A DNA stretch of 5,721 nt from an uncultured Bacteroidales bacterium. Its GTDB lineage: Bacteria; Bacteroidota; Bacteroidia; Bacteroidales; Paludibacteraceae. Shown here in pieces: positions 1-5,721 of this stretch (within the stretch, counting starts at the first letter, position 1; each line of letters begins with the position of its first letter). The stretch spans positions 1-5,721 of the forward strand of contig CAIQOG010000105.1 in NCBI GenBank assembly GCA_903873355.1, in the 5' to 3' direction. The translations under genes were made by a program, and so were the position numbers. Under the pieces are notes generated by a model, which was not told where the DNA came from, searched no databases, and was given only the letters and a program-made list of their open reading frames with translations.

Positions 1-114
1 CACAACACTTTACTGCTGGAAAGATTTATTGAGATGTTTGCCATTAAACCATACTTACTCAAAAATAGCCAAAATGTCAAAGAGCTACTATTATACGGCA
101 CTATAGCCGCTTAA
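1..114 (+). CDS. C-terminal end of an unrecognised protein (partial)
   Basis: A reading frame is open from the window edge for 37 codons and ends at a TAA (112-114). I do not recognise the protein. The visible tail is rich in Leu, Ile, Lys and Glu, looks largely helical, and ends in YGTIAA; it has no signal, metal or nucleotide-binding motif. It converges on icd, with 136 non-coding bases between the two stop codons. The call is weak: 37 codons can stay open by chance in AT-rich DNA, and the +1-shifted frame is also open to about position 106. In its favour, the composition is protein-like and some gene must lie near this edge. A minus-strand start at 44 is an alternative that I considered less likely. 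Confidence 0.4.
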   Translation, partial: HNTLLLERFIEMFAIKPYLLKNSQNVKELLLYGTIAA

Positions 115-250
115 TGTGAATGAAAGATTAACGAACTATTGACAAAGATACAATGAATTAAATAAATATACAATTTTACTTATGCTAAAAAAATCATAGA
201 ATTGTTTTATAAACCTTATATTACCAGTATTTTTAGAGGGTATTTAGATG
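115..250. other. AT-rich intergenic region between convergent genes
   Basis: These 136 bases separate the plus-strand stop at 114 from the icd stop at 251. They contain many in-frame stops and no gene that I can support. I looked for a bidirectional terminator, which would be expected between convergent genes, and found no GC-containing hairpin with a flanking T tract on either strand. The only internal structure is a short imperfect direct repeat, GTATTTTTAGA (227-237) and GTATTTAGA (240-248), just beyond the icd stop. Confidence 0.6.
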
Positions 251-1474
251 TTATGAGATTTTTTTATCTAAATTACGTTTGATTGCAGCAAGAAATTCCT
301 GAGTTGTCAGGTAATCTTTACGACTGATATTATCTCCATGAACCAAAATGGCAAGGTCTTTGGTCATTTCGCCGGTTTCAACTGTCTCAATACATACTTC
401 CTCTAATTTATGGCAGAAGTTAACCAACGCATCGTTTCCGTCTAATTTGCCGCGATGTTCCAACCCACGTGACCATGCAAAAATAGATGCAATCGGGTTT
501 GTCGAAGTTTCTTTACCTTGCTGGTGCTGGCGGTAGTGGCGGGTAACAGTTCCGTGAGCCGCTTCGGCTTCTACCGTTTTTCCATCCGGTGTAACAAGTA
601 CCGATGACATTAAACCCAGCGAACCAAATCCCTGTGCAACAGTATCCGATTGAACATCACCATCATAGTTTTTACATGCCCACACAAAACCACCGCTCCA
701 TTTCATAGCCGAAGCCACCATATCGTCAATCAGACGATGTTCGTAGGTAATTCCTGCTTTTTTGAAATCAGCTTCAAACTCTTTTTCGTACACTTCCTGA
801 AAAATGTCTTTAAAACGTCCGTCATAAGCTTTCAGAATGGTGTTTTTGGTCGACATATAAAGCGGCCATTTCTTTTCTAAAGCCACCTGAAACGAAGATT
901 GTGCAAACCCGTAAATAGATTCGTCGGTATTGTACATAGCCATAGCCACGCCATCGCCTTCAAAATTGTATACTTCCCATTCTTTGGTTTCTCCGGCCTC
1001 GTTGGTAAAAGTCATTTTGAGTTTGCCTTTTCCTTTGATAACCACATCAGTAGCTTTGTATTGATCCCCAAAAGCATGACGGCCAATTACGATAGGTTGT
1101 GTCCAACCCGGTACGAGACGAGGTACATTGGAACAGATTATCGGTTCGCGGAAAACGGTTCCACCAATGATATTACGCAGTGTTCCGTTAGGCGATTTCC
1201 ACATCTTTTTGAGTTTAAATTCTTCCACACGAGCTTCATCCGGTGTTATGGTTGCGCATTTAATACCCACATTGTATTTGTTGATTGCATTAGCAGCCTC
1301 AACAGTTACTTCATCGTTAGTTAAGTCGCGATTTTCTATACCTAAATCGTAATACTTAATATCTAAGTCAAGATATGGAAGAATAAGTTGTTCTTTGATA
1401 AACGACCAGATAATCCGGGTCATTTCGTCACCGTCGAGTTCTACAACGGGATTAGTTACTTTAATTTTTTGCAT
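251..1474 (-). CDS. icd: NADP-dependent isocitrate dehydrogenase, eukaryotic-type
   Basis: This cytoplasmic enzyme oxidatively decarboxylates isocitrate to 2-oxoglutarate and makes NADPH. The 407-residue protein aligns end to end, from memory, with the homodimeric eukaryotic-type family (human IDH1 type, about 414 residues), not with the E. coli Icd type. Isocitrate-binding residues are present: the SPNGT loop with R100, then R109 and R132 in GRHAFGDQY. Catalytic Y139 and K210 (in STKNTILK) are present, as are the metal-binding aspartates D250, D273 and D277. The NADP-binding HGTVTRHYR segment carries R312 and H313, which supports NADP over NAD. The ATG at 1474 fits the family N terminus ([11 protein letters not shown] starts at residue 10). 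It is the last gene of the acnA-gltA-icd set, 126 bases after gltA. Its immediate leader is repeat DNA, with a G tract 9 bases before the ATG. No truncation or missing key residue was seen. Confidence 0.97.
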   Translation of the reverse strand: MQKIKVTNPVVELDGDEMTRIIWSFIKEQLILPYLDLDIKYYDLGIENRDLTNDEVTVEAANAINKYNVGIKCATITPDEARVEEFKLKKMWKSPNGTLRNIIGGTVFREPIICSNVPRLVPGWTQPIVIGRHAFGDQYKATDVVIKGKGKLKMTFTNEAGETKEWEVYNFEGDGVAMAMYNTDESIYGFAQSSFQVALEKKWPLYMSTKNTILKAYDGRFKDIFQEVYEKEFEADFKKAGITYEHRLIDDMVASAMKWSGGFVWACKNYDGDVQSDTVAQGFGSLGLMSSVLVTPDGKTVEAEAAHGTVTRHYRQHQQGKETSTNPIASIFAWSRGLEHRGKLDGNDALVNFCHKLEEVCIETVETGEMTKDLAILVHGDNISRKDYLTTQEFLAAIKRNLDKKIS

Positions 1475-1478
1475 AATG

Positions 1479-1508
1479 AAAAGCCCCCTAAATCCCCCGG
1501 GAGGGGGA
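1479..1508 (-). repeat. Palindromic repeat unit A: hairpin plus conserved tail, in the icd leader
   Basis: On the plus strand the unit reads as a tail, AAAAGCCCCCTAAATC (1479-1493), joined to a perfect 6-bp stem with a 4-base loop, TCCCCCGGGAGGGGGA (1493-1508). In the sense of icd the hairpin comes first, then ATTTAGGGGGCTTTT, which ends four bases before the ATG. A degenerate inverted copy lies at 1575-1600. Hairpin plus asymmetric tail is the plan of REP-type elements; membership of a genome-wide family is an inference, supported only by the second copy here. Confidence 0.75.
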
Positions 1509-1574
1509 CTTTTGGGAGCGTATTAAATGATTAGTTGAATTTGTTTAGAAACTTCATTAATTCTGTTTTATAAT
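1509..1574. other. Spacer between the two inverted repeat units
   Basis: This is 66 bases of AT-rich DNA between the two hairpins. I see no reading frame, no TAnnTTTG promoter element on the minus strand and no strong hairpin. It could be the core of a small non-autonomous element whose ends are the two repeat units, or simply native spacer between two independently placed units. Confidence 0.5.
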
Positions 1575-1600
1575 TCCCTTAAAGGGATTTAGAGCTTTTT
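1575..1600 (+). repeat. Palindromic repeat unit B: degenerate inverted copy, abutting the gltA stop
   Basis: The plus strand shows a hairpin, TCCCTTAAAGGGA (1575-1587, 5-bp stem and 3-base loop), then the tail TTTAGAGCTTTTT (1588-1600). Read from the opposite strand, unit A has the same arrangement: TCCCCCTCCCGGGGGA followed by TTTAGGGGGCTTTT. The two units therefore share GGGATTTAG(A/G)G and GCTTTT in inverted orientation, with tails facing outward. The tail ends exactly next to the gltA stop codon (1601-1603). In gltA sense the T tract lies before the hairpin, so this is not a standard terminator for gltA. Confidence 0.65.
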
Positions 1601-2962
1601 TTATCTTTTATTAAGTGGTATAAATTGTTTGCGCTCACCAACATTTTTGTAAGCAGGACGAATAATTCGTTTGCTTGCAAAGTTTAATTCTTCGATACGG
1701 TGTGCAGCCCAACCTGTAACACGCGACATAGCAAACATTGGGGTGTAAATTTCTTTTGGAAGACCAAGTGCTTCATATACAAAACCTGAATAGAAATCAA
1801 CGTTGGTACATACCTGTTTGCCAATACCTTCACCCTTAAATGTCATGAATGCATTTACTGAACGTTCGTCTAACAATTCAAGGAATGCAAATTCTTTCTG
1901 CAGCCCTTTTTCATCAGCCATTTTACGGGCCATTTCTTTCAACAATAAGGCACGTGGATCGGAAATGGTATATACTGCATGACCGATACCATAAATCAAA
2001 CCGCTCTTATTGTAAGCTTCTTTGTTGAGCATTTTTTTCAGATAGGTATCAATTTCCTTTACGTTTGTCCAGTCTTTTATAGCTGTTTTTAAGTGGTTGA
2101 ACATGTCAATTACCTTGATGTTTGCACCACCGTGAAGTGGACCTTTTAATGAACCAATACCTGCAGCAATAGCAGAATAAGTGTCTGTAAGTGTTGAGCT
2201 TACTACACGTACCGAGAAGGTTGAGTTATTACCACCACCATGATCAGCATGAAGAATCAATGTCAGATCGAGCAGTTTTACATCCAGTTCGGTATAGTTA
2301 TTCGGACCTTTCATCATATACAGGAAATTTTCTGCATACGACATTTCTTCGTTCGGGTGACGAATGTGTAGCGAGCGCCCTTGTTGACTGTGGCGAAGTA
2401 TATTGAAAGCATATGCAACAATGGTAGGGAACTTAGCAATCAAATCGATAGACTGACGAATCAGGTTGTCGCGTGAAATATCATCCGGATTTGGATCGAA
2501 AGTGTACAATTCCAATACGCTACGAGCCAAAATATTCATGATATCCTGACCTTCCAGATCGATAATATTCATGGTAGCCTTTTGAGCCAATGCCATACTA
2601 TCAACCAGAATTTTGGAGAAAATTTTCAACTCATCTGCATCCGGCAAATAGCCTGCTAATAATAGAAATGCAGTTTCTTCAAATCCAAGGCGATCTTCTT
2701 TGATGAGGCCATGAACTAAGTCTTCAACATCCAGTCCGCGATAAAATAATTTGCCCGGAACAGCTTTTAAGCCTCCTTCAGGTAATTTTTCATAACCAAC
2801 TACATCGCCAACTTTTGTTAAGCCAACTAATACTCCGGAATGGTCTTCGTTTCGTAAACCACGTTTCACATTAAGTTGAGTAAATAATTCCTTGTCAATC
2901 CGACTGGTGGTTTTAATCGTTTCCGATAATTTGTAAATTAAATATTCCTTTTCCATGACCAT
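1601..2962 (-). CDS. gltA: Citrate synthase
   Basis: This enzyme condenses oxaloacetate with acetyl-CoA to form citrate, the entry step of the TCA cycle, in the cytoplasm. The 453-residue protein carries the three catalytic residues of the family: H277 in GPLHGGA, H328 in YGIGHAVY and D389 in NVDFYSG. The HADHGGGNNSTF segment (238-249), DPR with R337, and SRVTGWAAHRIEE (413-425) are also conserved. It is slightly longer than the E. coli enzyme (about 427), and its N terminus (KEYLIYKLSETIK, from residue 5) resembles Bacteroidota citrate synthases rather than the NADH-regulated E. coli form; that last point is family knowledge. Two in-frame ATGs, at 2962 and 2956, are both possible starts (453 or 451 residues), and the sequence does not decide between them. 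The leader is A-rich without a clear Shine-Dalgarno site. It follows acnA by 101 bases and precedes icd on the same strand. Confidence 0.97.
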   Translation of the reverse strand: MVMEKEYLIYKLSETIKTTSRIDKELFTQLNVKRGLRNEDHSGVLVGLTKVGDVVGYEKLPEGGLKAVPGKLFYRGLDVEDLVHGLIKEDRLGFEETAFLLLAGYLPDADELKIFSKILVDSMALAQKATMNIIDLEGQDIMNILARSVLELYTFDPNPDDISRDNLIRQSIDLIAKFPTIVAYAFNILRHSQQGRSLHIRHPNEEMSYAENFLYMMKGPNNYTELDVKLLDLTLILHADHGGGNNSTFSVRVVSSTLTDTYSAIAAGIGSLKGPLHGGANIKVIDMFNHLKTAIKDWTNVKEIDTYLKKMLNKEAYNKSGLIYGIGHAVYTISDPRALLLKEMARKMADEKGLQKEFAFLELLDERSVNAFMTFKGEGIGKQVCTNVDFYSGFVYEALGLPKEIYTPMFAMSRVTGWAAHRIEELNFASKRIIRPAYKNVGERKQFIPLNKR

Positions 2963-3063
2963 CTACATTTTTTTAATTTGAGTATTTTTTTTATGATTAA
3001 CAGTAAAATATAATATAATGTTTTATTTTTTTGAAATTTTTTTTCAGAGAAAAAATGTTAGTG
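2963..3063. other. AT-rich acnA-gltA intergenic region
   Basis: These 101 bases are almost entirely A and T. On the minus strand there is a TATATTTT box (near 3006-3013) that matches TAnnTTTG in seven of eight positions, but no convincing TTG element about 20 bases upstream, so I do not call a promoter. A T-rich/A-rich hairpin with TTTTTTC and GAAAAAA arms lies near the acnA end (about 3040-3056); it has no G:C-rich stem and no following T tract, so a terminator is not supported. Read-through from acnA into gltA is the simplest reading. Confidence 0.5.
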
Positions 3064-5319
3064 TTATTTGTTCATTGCATTTAAGGCACTTCCGGCTTTA
3101 AACCATTCAATTTGTGCATCGTTATAAGTGTGTACAGCTTCAAATTGTTCCCTGCTTCCGTCGGCATGATTCAGTACGATGGTCAGGTTTTTACCCGGTG
3201 CAAAAGAGGTCAGACCAACTATACTGATTGTGTCGTTTTCGCGGACTTTATCGTAGTCGTTTTTGTCGGAAAATGTCAGTCCCAGCATACCTTGTTTTTT
3301 CAGGTTTGTTTCGTGTATACGGGCAAACGATTTTACCAGAATGGCTTTTACATTCAGGTGACGTGGCTCCATAGCTGCATGTTCGCGACTTGAGCCTTCG
3401 CCGTAGTTTTCTTCGGCTACCACTACTGAACCAATTTCCTGTGCTTTAAATTTGCGAGCCAAAGCAGGTACAGCAATATATTCGCCGGATGCGGTGTCAA
3501 GAACAGAATTTGTTTTATCGTTGAAGGTATTTACAGCACCAATCAGCATATTGTCGGAAATATTGTCAATGTGTCCGCGGAACTTCAACCATGGACCTGC
3601 CATAGAAATATGGTCGGTGGTACATTTTCCTTTTACTTTAATCAAAAGCGGTTGTTCAATGTAATCCTTACCATCCCATGCTTTGAAAGCTTCCAGTTTT
3701 TGAAGGCGTTTTGAATCAGGGTCAATGTTTACTTCCACTTTGCTGCCATCAGCCGGTGGAGCTATGAAGCCCGCATCTTCTACTGCATAACCTTTTAGTG
3801 GTAATTCGTATCCTTTTGGTTCAGCAAGTTTTACCTGTTCGCCTTTTTCATTGGTAAGTGTATCTTTAAGCGGATTAAAAGTTAAACTGCCGGCAATTGT
3901 CAGCGCAGATACAATTTCGGGTGAACCGATGAAAATATGCGTGTTTGGATTACCGTCGGCACGTTTTGCAAAATTGCGGTTGAACGAAGTAATGATAGAA
4001 TTCGGACGTTCCGGAACATCAATGTCGCGTTTCCACTGACCGATACATGGTCCACAGGCGTTTGCCATAACCACACCGCCAACTGATTCAAATTCGGCAA
4101 TCACGCCATCGCGTTCGGCTGTATAACGAACCTGCTCCGAACCCGGATTGATAATAAATTGTGCCTGAACTTTCAAGCCGTCTTCTTTGGCTTTCTTCAC
4201 GATGGAAGCAGCACGTGTCAAATCTTCGTAAGATGAGTTGGTGCAAGAACCAATCAGACCGGCTTCCATTTTCTGAGGATAGCCTTTTTCTTTTACTATT
4301 TGAGCAAATTCCGAAATAGGATAAGCCAAATCGGGCGTAAACGGACCGTTCACGTAAGGTTCGAGTGTACTTAAATCAATATCGATAATGCGATCGTAGT
4401 ATTTTTCAGGGTTTGCGATTACTTCCGCATCGGCCTGTAAGTGTTTAATGTTTTGCAGCGCCAGTTTAGCAATCGATGCACGTCCGGTAGCTTCAAGGTA
4501 TGCGGCTGATTTTTCGTCGAAAGGAAAAACGGAGGTAGTGGCACCCACTTCGGCTCCCATATTACAAATAGTTCCTTTTCCGGTTGCCGAAAGTGAAGCA
4601 GCACCTTCGCCAAAATATTCGATAATGGCATTCGTTCCACCTTTAACGGTAAGGATACCTGCCAGTTTTAAAATCACATCTTTTGGCGATGTCCAGCCCG
4701 ACAGTTTTCCGGTGAGTTTTACACCAATCAGTTTAGGCATTTTAAGTTCCCATGGCATTCCGGCCATAACATCCACAGCATCTGCACCACCCACACCAAT
4801 GGCAATCATACCTAATCCACCGGCATTTACCGTGTGCGAGTCAGTTCCAACCATCATTCCACCGGGAAATGCATAGTTTTCGAGCACTACCTGATGAATA
4901 ATTCCTGCTCCGGGTTTCCAGAAACCGATTCCGAATTTATTGGAAACAGCACTCAGAAAGTCGTACACTTCACGATTGGTATCGTTGGCAGTTTTTAGGT
5001 CGGTAGTGGCACCGGCATAAGCCTGAATCAGGTGGTCGCAATGCACAGTAGAGGGAACAGCAACGGTTTTTCGACCTGAATTCATTAATTGCAATAAAGC
5101 CATTTGAGCAGTTGCATCCTGCATGGCCACGCGGTCGGGCGAGAAATTCACATAATCAACAGCACGTTCATAACTTTTCAGCGGTTCTCCGTCAGCCAAA
5201 TGCGAGAAAAGAATTTTCTCTGTCAAAGTGAGCGGACGTTGAAGTTTATTTTTAATCAGACGAATTTTTTCGGGAAGCGATTCATAAACTCGCTGAATCA
5301 TTTGTTCATCAAAAACCAT
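3064..5319 (-). CDS. acnA: Aconitate hydratase, mitochondrial-type
   Basis: Aconitase isomerises citrate to isocitrate through cis-aconitate using a [4Fe-4S] cluster. Numbered from the ATG at 5319, the protein has 751 residues, close to mature mitochondrial aconitase (about 754) and shorter than the AcnA/IRP type (about 890). The cluster ligands are C359 (GSCTNSS) and C422 and C425 (NACGPC). Substrate-site residues visible are H93 (TVHCDH), D160-S161-H162 (GTDSHT), R448 and R453 (FNRNFAKR), R581 (FRGH), and S643-S644-R645 (YGEGSSREH). These sit one residue from the pig enzyme numbering that I remember. The catalytic domains span roughly residues 20-480 and the C-terminal swivel domain roughly 555-690. 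A TTG seven codons upstream (5340) is in frame, but family members begin at about MVFDEQMI, so I chose the ATG. It is the first gene of the TCA set and has its own upstream promoter. Confidence 0.96.
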   Translation of the reverse strand: MVFDEQMIQRVYESLPEKIRLIKNKLQRPLTLTEKILFSHLADGEPLKSYERAVDYVNFSPDRVAMQDATAQMALLQLMNSGRKTVAVPSTVHCDHLIQAYAGATTDLKTANDTNREVYDFLSAVSNKFGIGFWKPGAGIIHQVVLENYAFPGGMMVGTDSHTVNAGGLGMIAIGVGGADAVDVMAGMPWELKMPKLIGVKLTGKLSGWTSPKDVILKLAGILTVKGGTNAIIEYFGEGAASLSATGKGTICNMGAEVGATTSVFPFDEKSAAYLEATGRASIAKLALQNIKHLQADAEVIANPEKYYDRIIDIDLSTLEPYVNGPFTPDLAYPISEFAQIVKEKGYPQKMEAGLIGSCTNSSYEDLTRAASIVKKAKEDGLKVQAQFIINPGSEQVRYTAERDGVIAEFESVGGVVMANACGPCIGQWKRDIDVPERPNSIITSFNRNFAKRADGNPNTHIFIGSPEIVSALTIAGSLTFNPLKDTLTNEKGEQVKLAEPKGYELPLKGYAVEDAGFIAPPADGSKVEVNIDPDSKRLQKLEAFKAWDGKDYIEQPLLIKVKGKCTTDHISMAGPWLKFRGHIDNISDNMLIGAVNTFNDKTNSVLDTASGEYIAVPALARKFKAQEIGSVVVAEENYGEGSSREHAAMEPRHLNVKAILVKSFARIHETNLKKQGMLGLTFSDKNDYDKVRENDTISIVGLTSFAPGKNLTIVLNHADGSREQFEAVHTYNDAQIEWFKAGSALNAMNK

Positions 5320-5451
5320 AAATTTTGTATTTTTAATCAAATTGTAATTGTTTCAAAGGCAAATATACACAAAATTTGGAATTATGTGCAATACTGAAAT
5401 ATTTTTATTATATTTTTTAAAAAAATAGACAGTTGATAGGTTAAATGTTGA
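5320..5451. other. Pirin-acnA intergenic region
   Basis: This gap of 132 bases holds the acnA leader, the promoter at 5360-5393 and a T6A7 tract (5413-5425) that is nearly a perfect palindrome, TATTTTTTAAAAAAATA (5411-5427). The tract may help end the pirin transcript, but it lacks a G:C stem and so is not called a terminator. No small gene is supported. Confidence 0.5.
5360..5393 (-). promoter_or_regulatory. Bacteroidota-type promoter for acnA-gltA-icd
   Basis: On the minus strand, TATATTTG (5367-5360) is a perfect match to the Bacteroidota -7 consensus TAnnTTTG. A TATTG element (5393-5389) lies 21 bases upstream, a normal position for the -33 TTG box of the phylum's primary sigma factor. 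A transcript starting around 5353 would have a leader of roughly 34 bases before the ATG at 5319. An almost pure A/T tract (about 5397-5425) lies just upstream and could act as an UP-like element. The boxes are seen; promoter activity is inferred. Confidence 0.7.
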
Positions 5452-5721
5452 CTAATCTTCTAACTGTCCGAACTTTCCATTGCTTAAATCTTCGTAAGCC
5501 TGAATGATTTCTTCACGCGTATTCATCAGAAATGGTCCGTAGGGAAAAATCGGTTCATTAATCGGTTCGCCACTTAAAATAAGAACAATTGTGTCTTCGG
5601 TTGCTTCCAGAAAAATTTCAGTTCCTTCGTTTTTAAATAATACAACCTGATCTGTTTTGGCATTTTGTTCATTCGCTGTGATACTTCCTTCAATTAAAAC
5701 GAAGCAGGTATTGTAATTTTC
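5452..5721 (-). CDS. Pirin-family protein, C-terminal part (partial)
   Basis: The frame enters from the right window edge and ends at a TAG (5452-5454), giving the last 89 residues. The segment SGEPINEPIFPYGPFLMNT followed by REEIIQAYEDL is the typical C-terminal signature of bacterial pirin-related bicupin proteins. The preceding part, with alternating hydrophobic residues (TCFVLIEGSI, VVLFKN, IVLILSGE), fits the beta strands of the C-terminal cupin domain. The metal-binding His/Glu residues belong to the N-terminal cupin, which is outside the window, so an active metal site cannot be judged. Some family members are quercetin dioxygenases and others are regulators or of unknown role; no specific function is supported here. 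It lies upstream of acnA on the same strand with a 132-base gap that contains a promoter, so it is probably a separate transcription unit. It was not given a symbol. Confidence 0.9.
   Translation of the reverse strand, partial: ENYNTCFVLIEGSITANEQNAKTDQVVLFKNEGTEIFLEATEDTIVLILSGEPINEPIFPYGPFLMNTREEIIQAYEDLSNGKFGQLED

Noticed and set aside
1..44. A possible minus-strand gene start at 44 (ATG, 14 codons to the window edge), with a TATTTTTG box upstream.
   Set aside because: No TTG box lies at a suitable distance, the peptide is too short to judge, and the plus-strand frame over the same bases is longer and ends cleanly.
227..248. The GAGGGTATTTAGA stretch after the icd stop as a third, decayed copy of the palindromic repeat.
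   Set aside because: Only about ten bases resemble the repeat tail, with an insertion and no hairpin; this is within chance for AT-rich DNA.
1575..1600. The hairpin and T tract as an intrinsic terminator of gltA.
   Set aside because: The T tract follows the hairpin only on the plus strand, where no gene needs terminating. In gltA sense the order is reversed.
2963..3063. A separate promoter or terminator between acnA and gltA.
   Set aside because: The TATATTTT box lacks a partner -33 element, and the A/T hairpin has no G:C stem or T tract after it.
3900..4100. Possible frameshifted or overlapping minus-strand gene inside acnA.
   Set aside because: The aconitase frame is intact across this segment, including the NACGPC and FNRNFAKR motifs.
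4448..4876. Long open frame on the plus strand opposite acnA (142 codons), and similar antisense frames over icd and gltA.
   Set aside because: They lie wholly inside well-supported conserved genes, have no recognisable domains and follow the codon pattern of the opposite strand; they are shadows.

Overview
The window looks like a chromosomal housekeeping segment from a member of the Bacteroidota, probably a Bacteroidales/Marinilabiliales-like lineage. This rests on three things: the combination of a mitochondrial-type aconitase, a eukaryotic-type NADP isocitrate dehydrogenase and a citrate synthase with the N-terminal sequence seen in that phylum; AT-rich leaders with little Shine-Dalgarno signal; and a TTG/TAnnTTTG-type promoter upstream of aconitase. 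The phylum call is an inference from remembered family sequences, not from a search.

Layout, in the direction of transcription of the main cluster (minus strand, right to left): the C-terminal part of a pirin-family protein (5452-5721, cut by the window edge); a 132-base gap with a good Bacteroidota promoter; aconitase (3064-5319); a 101-base AT-rich gap; citrate synthase (1601-2962); a 126-base gap filled almost entirely by two inverted copies of a small palindromic repeat; and NADP-isocitrate dehydrogenase (251-1474). At the left edge an unrecognised plus-strand reading frame ends at 114 and converges on the isocitrate dehydrogenase gene.

The three complete genes encode the three consecutive enzymes that turn oxaloacetate plus acetyl-CoA into 2-oxoglutarate, so the cluster is the oxidative, glutamate-forming arm of the TCA cycle. 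All three proteins are full length and have every catalytic residue I could check. The likely scheme is one main promoter ahead of aconitase with read-through into citrate synthase and isocitrate dehydrogenase.

I see no new defence, mobile or biosynthetic system here. The most unusual item is the inverted repeat pair between citrate synthase and isocitrate dehydrogenase. It supplies the whole proximal leader of icd, including its only ribosome-binding-like G tract, and could fold in two mutually exclusive ways.
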